NCBI GenBank assembly: GCA_032158295.1
Contig: CM063247.1
Span: forward strand, 23,287,876 to 23,351,875
From: Pycnopodia helianthoides
Lineage: Eukaryota > Echinodermata > Asteroidea > Forcipulatida > Asteriidae
Direction: 5' to 3'
DNA length: 64,000 nt
The position numbers were made by a program, and so were the translations under genes. The notes under the pieces are model-generated. The model was not told the origin of the DNA. It did no database searches and saw only the letters and a list, made by a program, of their open reading frames with translations. Shown here in pieces: positions 56,641 through 64,000 of this stretch (positions are counted from its first letter, which is position 1; each line of letters starts with the position of its first letter).

Positions 56641-56925
56641 GTGTGATGTGAATCTCAAGAATTTGGTATTCCGTTTGCACTGTCTTTGACGGTCGTTGTC
56701 TAAGAATTTTGAAATTTGGTGCTAGGGCACCAAATTCTTTTCCAGCACATAGTGCTAAGTTCGTTCAGCCTGGTGTCTTGGATCCGATGTGAAAGGCAAG
56801 TCTGGCCTCAGTGTTCCCCCCAACCCCCATATGACCACGGATGCCTAGGTAAAATATGTTTTTTTTTTATGAATCTCGAGAATTTGGTATTCCGTTCACA
56901 CTGTCATTGACGGTCAATGATTAAC
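56641..56925. repeat. 50-bp direct repeats flanking 180 bp
   Basis: aatctcaagaatttggtattccgtttgc (56650) and aatctcgagaatttggtattccgttcac (56872) are each followed by actgtc.ttgacggtc. They could be ends of a small element or a tandem duplication. Confidence 0.6.
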
Positions 56926-56964
56926 AAGAACCCAAATAACTTAAGACCCTTTAGGCTCTTGAAA

Positions 56965-57210
56965 AATTACCTGGCACAAATATGCAAACTATGCAACAAA
57001 GTATGCGACAAAGTATGCGATAATATTTGCGACATAGCAAATATTTGCAAAGATATTTGCGACATTGCAAATATTTGCAAACATCGCAAATATTTGCAAA
57101 GATATTTGCGACATCATAAATATTTGCAAAGATATTTGCAAAGATATTTGCAAAGATATTTGCAAAGATATCTGCGACATCGCAAATATTTGCGATGTGC
57201 GATGTCCCTT
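56965..57210. repeat. 12-bp-period tandem repeat (ATTTGCAAAGAT and ATTTGCGACATC variants)
   Basis: The units atttgcaaagat and atttgcgacatc alternate, with some inverted copies (gcaaatatttgc is self-complementary). The cysteine-rich and RYLQ-repeat ORFs across it are translations of the repeat, not genes. Confidence 0.9.
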
Positions 57211-57219
57211 CAGGGCCAC

Positions 57220-57864
57220 CTTACTTACATGACTGAGTTGCTGAATAGAAAATAGTGCAATCTTCTCCTCTAAGTCCACCATATGATCTTGTATCTTGTA
57301 TTTTATTAATATTCTTTGAGGTATAATCATCTGTCTGTTTAAATGTTATCTTCCAATTTAATTAATCCAATTTACATTATCTTCATTACACTGACTGATT
57401 GTTGTTTTTAGAATGTTTTTCTGTATAGTTTTGTTTTCTATTCTGGGTTTTGATATTTGAATTTTTAATATTGTAAATTTCATGTAATTCAGCCTTTGGC
57501 TGCAATATTATTTTAGCAATAAACCAATTAAAAATTGTTTTAAATAATACTCAAGAGGAGGTTTCTGCACAGTACAGGAAGATGATGATTAATTAGACTC
57601 AAGTTATTACGTCTGTGTCATCAAACTGGGTCCGAACCCCGGTCATAGCACTTGTGTAATGTGACTGAAATTGTTTAGGGTAAGATCTGATTTCTGAATT
57701 TTTTGTTGCCTCAGAAAAATAATTAAAAATTGTCAAATTAAATAGCCTGAGCAGTGTATTAAAGCCTATACCACACATGTAGGTCAGCTTGTCTACTCAT
57801 TTAAGTTGTCCCACTTTTGTCCATGGGCCAAACATCATGCCTGGGCCCAATTTCTTAGAGCTGC
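57220..57864. other. Non-coding stretch
   Basis: AT-rich; a retroposon-like fragment near 57590-57660 retains a box B-like gggtccgaaccccgg only. From 57842 a GGGCCCAATTTC MITE starts and is interrupted by the next element. Confidence 0.4.
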
Positions 57865-57868
57865 TTAA

Positions 57869-59498
57869 GGGCAATTCCACAGAAAGTGGGACATGACCCC
57901 CAAAAATTTAAACACCCAACCATAGTTTGATGTTTTTATTGCATAGACGACACATTGAGGGTAAGAAATCATTAAGTTTCAAATAAATTTTGCCTCTTTT
58001 TGGGGGGTAATACCATTATTTTGAGTGATAAGTTTTTTTCCCCATTTTTTCTGAATTTTCATGACAATAAAGGGATACCTCTTTTCAAAACCTACATTGA
58101 CATATATACGATTATCTAACATTATGATATTGAAAAGATAGATGTTTACCTTTCATGAAAATGTTTTTTTCATGTTTCTTTTTACCAAATTTTCATAAAA
58201 GCTTGAGATATTTTAATGTTAAAAGGCATGTAATGTGACTGACGAAAACAGATTGTTTTTAATTTGTTTTCCGAATGCACCACTGCTTAAATGCAATATT
58301 ATTATTTTTCCTCCTACTACTAGTTGTGCTCCCCATTGTAAGAAAATAAATTGAGCTGTAAATGCTTCAATTTTTTAAATGAAACTAGCTAAAGTTGGTA
58401 ATGTGAGTGGCAAGTAATGTGAGTGACAGTGTGTAATGTGAGTGACAAAATAATTGATAGGAAATTGCACTGAGAATGCTGTTTTTAACGTTTGTGGGCG
58501 GATATTGTAAACCCTCCTTTATACTACCTTCTACCACTTTCATCTCTCTCCCTCTCCTAACCCCTTACACTATACCCCTCATTTACACCAATAACATCCC
58601 CCTTCCCCTTCCTCCCTTTCATCCCATTCCTCCCCCTTTTTACCTGTACTTTATATGCATGCACATCAAAAGAAAATACATTTGTGGTTGACTTTAAAGT
58701 TTTAAATACTTGTACCACAAAAAAATCCTGAATGAAAGTGGGGGAGGCACCCCCATGCCACCTGGATCCGCCCCCTGAAAAGTGAAAGGATATATGTGGT
58801 AATATGAAATTACACAAATGGTTGCTTTTAAATGAAATTTTTGGTATCATAATGTAAATTATTGTTGTTAGAAACCTTGCTTGCTCTAAAATTTGTAAGT
58901 TTTGTATTGTGTAAAGAGGAAGTAATGTGAGTGACGTAATGTGAGTGACGGTACCCATTTCAGGTTTTATTCCCCTGACATATGCTTTAATTTGATATAA
59001 AATTGTTTTGGCATGTTGCTATGGTTTGTATTAATACTAAAAGAATGTCACTCCTTTGTTGAGACCTACAGTTTGAGGAGACTTTACCAGCAAAAATGTC
59101 TTTTTTTTGTAATGTGAGTGACGGCCAATAAAACGCATGCTTCTGAAAAGTGAAGCAATAGTTAGAATTTTTCTTTTCATAAATGAGTGGCTCTTAGCCC
59201 CAAGTTGTTGTATGATTGTTATGAACATGCCCGTAACCGGGGGGGGGGGGGGGAGGATGCCGCCCCCCCCCCAATTCCCCCCCCCCAAAAAAAAATAACA
59301 ATAATAATAAATAAATAAATAAAAAATCCGCCTCCCCCCCAAAAATAATAAATCTGCCCCCCCCCAAAAAAAAACAAAAAAAAAACCGCCCCCTCCCCTG
59401 GTTATGAATCAGATTGATCAATTACTTATGAAGTAGCACGAGAGGCTAAAGCAGCCTTACAGTGGATAAATGTAATGTGAGTGACGGTGGAATTGCCC
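57869..59498. mobile_element. TTAA-flanked element, 1.63 kb, with eight TAATGTGAGTGAC motifs
   Basis: Bounded by TTAA at 57865-57868 and 59499-59502, inside a GGGCCCAATTTCATA MITE whose halves resume on either side (agagctgc / gcagaaaatat). Ends GGGCAATTCCAC and GTGGAATTGCCC are perfect inverted repeats. The motif taatgtga(g/c)tga recurs at about 58232, 58399, 58417, 58435, 58922, 58936, 59109 and 59472, the last abutting the right end. No transposase. A second repeat made of G-, C- and A-runs sits at 59240-59400. Confidence 0.85.
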
Positions 59499-59502
59499 TT
59501 AA

Positions 59503-60290
59503 GCAGAAAATATAGCTTAGAAATGGGTAGGATACCAGTCAGAAGATATTGTTGCGATATTTTTGCCCCTCGGCCTTCCTTCTGCCCATCCAATATATTT
59601 GGTTCAGCCTGCCCCTCACATCAATCACACACCTTGGCAGGGTGTGTATCAGTCCAGCCCAGGTATTGTTAGTTTCTTTTGTTCACTTGGTGTGTGGAGG
59701 CCTATTCAAAAAACCATGTGCAATCATTTTGCTAGTAATGTGCATGAGTAAGGTTGTACTAGTACATTTTGGTGGAGGGCTGTGTAGAATTTGCCTGGGC
59801 ATGGCTGGAGAGAGCCCCCACTGTTATGACCAAGTGATTTGCAAGCTTGACTTTTAAAAAGCCCCTGGGTATGATACAGACTTATATATGGCAGTTCCAC
59901 CATAATCTGTTTCATACCTTTTGACCATCACCAAGCCCCTTTTTGGTCTTTATTTACTGTTAATATTTCTGGCCGAATTCCTCTAAAGCTTGCATTAATG
60001 CAGCCTTTAGCCACCCTAAAATCATTTATAAACCTAGAGTACTATTAGGGATTGGTCCAACCCAGTTATTTGTAGCTATGTAAACTAGCAGTAGTGCTAA
60101 GTAGAAGTAAGTGCATACATTCCAGCTCTTGTTCTGTGATTTATTCCAATATCTTACAGGGATGATGCAGCAATGGTTTTAGAGGAGTACTTTGATTTCA
60201 AATCCACTAGTTTTCAAGAAACATAGTGTATCATCTTGAAGGGAACTCTTTTTGAAATAGATATTAACTAAGATGTTGTTGTTTTTGTCA
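59503..60290. other. Non-coding stretch after the split MITE
   Basis: The first 50 bp complete the interrupted MITE (gcagaaaatatagcttag). The rest has no recognisable exon before 60292. Confidence 0.35.
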
Positions 60291-60291
60291 G

Positions 60292-60456
60292 GTTACTGGT
60301 AGGTCGAGTTCTTTAGGAAATGATGTCATTCCCACCGCTGAGAGTGTAACTTGCAGAAGGAGCTACTACTACTGGGGATCTGAGGCTTGCAATTCTATCA
60401 GACAGTGTAATATTATCTATGCCGTTTCTTATAAATATTATTCAGACTTGTTATGA
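60292..60456 (+). CDS. Possible plus-strand exon, cysteine-containing, unknown
   Basis: After a good acceptor (gttgtttttgtcag) the frame is open for 54 codons with SVTCRRSYYYWGSEACNSIR followed by QC, then TGA at 60454-60456. Cysteine spacing suggests an extracellular module. No donor is obvious before the stop. Family unknown. Confidence 0.25.
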   Translation, partial: VTGRSSSLGNDVIPTAESVTCRRSYYYWGSEACNSIRQCNIIYAVSYKYYSDLL

Positions 60457-60710
60457 TTGATCAGGGGCTACAAAGAGATCTCAGAATCTACAGATCATTT
60501 CCAAAAACTGAGCTAAGTGGATTTAAATCCTACACGGGACTTGTTTGGGGAGGGGTTGGAAAGCACTACAACATATTAGGAAATACTTTTAAAAGCACTT
60601 CACTTTGGCCAGTACTTTTTGTTCATGTCACCTTTTGTTCACTCGGTAGACTTGCTTTGCTCTTGAAGTTAGCCATTAACTTTTTGAATTTGTTTGTTTT
60701 TTAATTTTTT

Positions 60711-61019
60711 ACTGATGTTGTGGATGGTCCTGCGATGCTGACAACCATCACCCCTGCCGGCTCCACTGTCCATCGATTCCAAATCCCCATCCAATCCAAC
60801 TCCTTTCTCAGTCTTGGTGCGTCCTTTGACATCACGCTTCAGAGTGTCCAGCAGTTGGACCATTCCACCTTACTTTTCAAGCAGCCCAAGGCTAGGCGTC
60901 CGGACTGGAGTGAGTTTAGAGGTGATGGCGTAGCTAATGGGGAGATAGGATTTGACCAATCGAATCAGATGAGGTTTGTCATTTTTGTGAGTGAACCGGA
61001 TGGCGTGACACCTACCCTG
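60711..61019 (+). CDS. Possible plus-strand exon, beta-rich domain, unknown
   Basis: An open frame ends at a strong donor CTG|GTAAGT (61020). It reads TITPAGSTVHRFQIPIQSNS, then GASFDITLQSVQQLDH, then RFVIFVSEPDG, an alternating hydrophobic pattern as in beta-sandwich extracellular domains. The start is unsettled: an in-frame TAA at 60702-60704 precedes it and no AG acceptor lies just upstream. A good acceptor (aactcctttctcag) at 60810-60811 would give a 208-nt exon instead. No family assigned. Confidence 0.4.
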
Positions 61020-61422
61020 GTAAGTGAACTTCAGATCTTTGATTCCCTCTGGAGTTTTTAAGTTTTCACACAATTTTTCAGTCACAACAGATTTTTAGCA
61101 ACCATAGGAAATCCACAATGTACTGAAACTAGGCCCACTGAAAAAATTAATGTGTTTCCTATTACACTGACCCAAAATTTAGGGTAGGTAATAGGGACAT
61201 AATAACATTTTATTTTGATGTAATATTTGTTTGCTCCCAAAACTTTAGGGTAGGAAAGAATGTTAAAAATATTTTTGCCCTGTCATGTAAATGTACATAC
61301 CCTAAAAAATTTCACATACATCCAGTCTGACGTCGTTGAAATTGAGACCTGTGCTTGTGATGGCGGCAACGCTGATGTTTAAACATATTAGTAGAGACCA
61401 GCCTTTAGGTCCCGTGACCACA

Positions 61423-61620
61423 GCGGCGTAGCCAGGACTTTTTCAGTGGGGTTGGGGGGCACCTAGTGGGGGCATTACTTTCAAGTGGGGGGCCCATGGG
61501 GAATTGGTTTGTCAGTGGTGGGGGTCATGCTTTTATTTTGGGAGGGGGACACTCGAGGGCCACCATCCTCTTATATTCTTGGCATTTTGTGGCCGCGACA
61601 GTGATCCTGATCGTACGGAG
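61423..61620. mobile_element. MITE-like repeat with CAGCGGCGTAGCCAGG end (copy 2, partial)
   Basis: cagcggcgtagccaggactt, then tttgtcagtggtgggggt and tgatcctgatcg match 9219-9400 in order. The opposite end is missing. Confidence 0.65.
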
Positions 61621-62174
61621 CTTTTAAGGGGACATACAATGTAAGTGGGGGAAAAAATCTGGAAATAAAATCTTTGTTTGAACAAAAATATCTTCATTCG
61701 AACGAAAAAATTCTTTGTTTTTACGAAAATAATCTTCTTTCGAAGGAATATATTAACAAACCCGCAGCGCGCCTGCAAAAAGACACAGCCGCTAGCCGTT
61801 GACAACGCTGTTAGGAAAACATGGGCTGAAGGAGTTGATTCAAAAGAGGGCGCTATCAGAAGAAGCTTGTACACAGTTCGCCATATGGGGGGACAGAATC
61901 TCCGGGGGGGGGGGGGGGGGGGGGAGAAGAAGAAGAATCTCCTGCCACACCTGCTACTAACAATCGGCTGCAATCTTTCCATGCTGAGGGGGCACGCACG
62001 GTCTATACACACGTCCTACACCGGCACAACAGCCGGCCTGTGCGATTTTTCATTGCTTAATATACATGTCAATGAAGCAAGAAAGATTTTCTATTAAGAA
62101 AATGTTTATTTTCTAATGCTGTATTTCAAACGTAAAAACCTTTTGAAAAATAGGAAACATTAAATATAAAATCC
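61621..62174. other. Low-complexity non-coding stretch
   Basis: Repeated cgaa(c/a)gaaaa motifs at 61690-61750, a gagggcgct core near 61846 and a G20 run at 61903-61924. The ORFs on both strands here are not genes. Confidence 0.4.
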
Positions 62175-62178
62175 TTAA

Positions 62179-63151
62179 AGGGACAAACCGGCTTCGTTCG
62201 GCTTTTTGGGCTACAAAATAGACTAAAATATGACTTCAAAGGTCTTCCTGGAATGAAGAAAAACAGTTCCTAAAAGAAACCATCAAATTTTACCTTTTTC
62301 AAGCATTTTTCAAAAAACGAAGGTCACATGATTTATACGATCTTCGGAATTAGTTTTACTTTCAGCCGTATAAAAGTAAATAACTAAACCAAATTTAAAT
62401 TTTTCATTTAAAACATTTTTCATGAGTATTTGGCAAAAAAAACTATTTATTCAGATTATGGATACAAGTTGTAGATAATGATAAAAAAAACTAACATAAG
62501 ATTCGCATTCAGAGAGTCCCTGCAAGGGAAGCGTGTTTTACGGCGCATCAGCATGGGGAGCTAGCGGGTAAAACCTTGGGGCATGTCCTGTACAGCCGGT
62601 GCCGTTTCTCGTAGGGCCAGAGAGACAAACCACGGGGGCATGAACTCTGAGCTTGTGGGAGGGGTTAGGGATCCAGACCATTAATTAAGTTTTGTTTTAC
62701 GAGGGTTTTAGTCTGTAGCCCTAGCTGTTATTCCGTAACTATTGTCACGTTATGTGTTGCTTGGCTACACACATGGCGGGACAATGATGAACAGCTGCAC
62801 GATGTCCACAGATTACATGTCGGTGTGGATCAGACTGTGTTTATGTCAGTTTTTTAATTGCACGTGAATTTGTGCTTGATGGATATTAAGACTGGATCCT
62901 CATGCCTCGCCATTGTTATAATTAATACATAAACAGAGCACCAGTCCTTACAACAATGTCACGTAAACTTGACAGTTGCAACGACTGGAAAAGCGTATAC
63001 GCTGACCTTTGGCCACGTTTCATTTTTTTTCACAATTTTTTGTTAATTACGTGATACTTTGATGATTTTTTTTTTTACAACAACCATCTAAAAATTATTG
63101 TCTGTGATTCCACATCACTCAATTAGGTAAACAGTAAGCCGGTGTGTCCCT
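62179..63151. mobile_element. TTAA-flanked element, 973 bp
   Basis: Bounded by TTAA at 62175-62178 and 63152-63155. Ends AGGGACAAACCGGCTT and the reverse complement AGGGACACACCGGCTT differ at one base. No transposase ORF. The AGGG start resembles MITE families A and B, suggesting a common piggyBac-type mobiliser. Confidence 0.85.
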
Positions 63152-63734
63152 TTAAATCCTGCGGTATTTTTGTCACAAATTTAGGGAGTGGGATTGAGTT
63201 TGTTTTATTTTATTTTGTCTGTAAATGTCTAAAAACTCCATAGGGTCGGCATGTTTTTCTGGGGAGGGTCAGGTAACCGGAAACACACATATTATTTTGT
63301 TTAGCCTTAAAAAGAAGGTTTGTTTATTTTGTTTGCCTACAGCTCCAGTCTCCAAACATACATGTAACTACATGTAAAGAAGTAAATGTCTGAGACCCAA
63401 TAATCATCATGCAGCCTGGCATAAATCTGTCTTCTCTGTACACAGGTAAATCAATGATTATGCATTGTTTAAAGTTGTAACTGCATCACTTGCAGCTAGA
63501 AATAACGAGAGAGAAAAGTATCAATTTATATCAAGCATGCAATATTTTTGAAACAAAAGTTTTTGGTATTGAATACATTTGTTTTACATCTATAGTTATC
63601 AAAAAAATAAATTCACTTCAGCTTGGTGTAGTCAAATATCAAGACTCACATGGACTTGACTTTTTCATTTGTCAAAATTGTGAAATACAATTATTAAAAT
63701 TTGTGACATATTCCTAACAAATGCACCATTGTGT

Positions 63735-63880
63735 AAATTTCAGGCATGCAACTTTTCCTTGGATCAGCTGATTTCCTCTTTTTTTATTCTCAGTTTTTAT
63801 TCTCAAAAATACTGTACAAAATCATTGAAATTTTGTAATTTCCTCTTTTTTGTGAAGTTACAGTTGCATGCCTGAAATTT
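63735..63880. repeat. Inverted repeat, 19-bp perfect arms 108 bp apart
   Basis: aaatttcaggcatgcaact at 63735-63753 and its exact reverse complement at 63862-63880. Inside, the phrase gatttcctctttttt recurs. A small MITE is likely. Confidence 0.7.
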
Positions 63881-64000
63881 GTTTCTGTTTGTGACAATGT
63901 GTGCTTAACTTTAACACTTCACGGTATTGTCAAAAAAAAATGGAACAATTAATTAGGAACTATTTAACACTATCAGGACTGGGGGGGGCAAACAATGTGC

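Noticed and set aside
56917..57330. Cysteine-rich peptide ORF resembling a small secreted protein
   Set aside because: It is the 12-bp tandem repeat read in frame; the other strand is equally open.

Overview
The window reads as nuclear DNA of a marine invertebrate deuterostome, most likely an echinoderm and plausibly a sea star. It is AT-rich, has GT-AG exons scattered in long non-coding DNA, TTAGGG-type telomere-like repeats, many TTAA-flanked transposons, a DIRS retroelement, CR1/L2-like LINE ends, tRNA-derived SINEs, and miniature repeats beginning GGGCCCAATTTCATA. The phylum is inferred from repeat style and was not tested.

Layout. (1) 1-8775: a giant imperfect palindrome centred near 5765. 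Two divergent copies of a small gene-like unit face outward (first exons at 5606-5659 minus and 5871-5924 plus). Each has a 77-bp minisatellite in an intron, and at least two transposons landed in the left arm after the duplication. (2) 8776-12600: mostly non-coding, with MITEs and low-complexity DNA. (3) 12600-17250: a 75-bp tandem array, then about 4 kb of degenerate telomere-like repeats with higher-order structure. (4) 17770-30029: a minus-strand gene belt. It holds C-terminal exons of a cathepsin D-like aspartic protease (two frameshifts), one exon of FAD synthase (FLAD1), and the last exons of the RNA polymerase II elongation factor ELL, amid LINE ends, hairpins and MITEs. (5) 30285-42390: a 460-bp tandem array and three diverged copies (A, B, C) of one repeat that serve as empty-site controls for later insertions. 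(6) 42679-45540: a small minus-strand gene of unknown identity with good splice sites, next to a GC-rich promoter for a possible plus-strand gene. (7) 47491-55980: a DIRS-type tyrosine-recombinase retrotransposon on the minus strand, interrupted in its recombinase by a complete piggyBac element (48363-52086). (8) 56137-64000: a first-exon candidate, short tandem repeats, two more TTAA-flanked elements and two possible plus-strand exons of unknown function.

Themes. At least six insertions are bounded by TTAA, the piggyBac target, and belong to five families. Only the 48-52 kb element carries a recognisable transposase, and that copy has one frameshift. The recognisable host genes (ELL, FLAD1, aspartic protease) are represented only by a few exons here. 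Exon calls rest on splice sites, reading phase and remembered family motifs, not on database searches.
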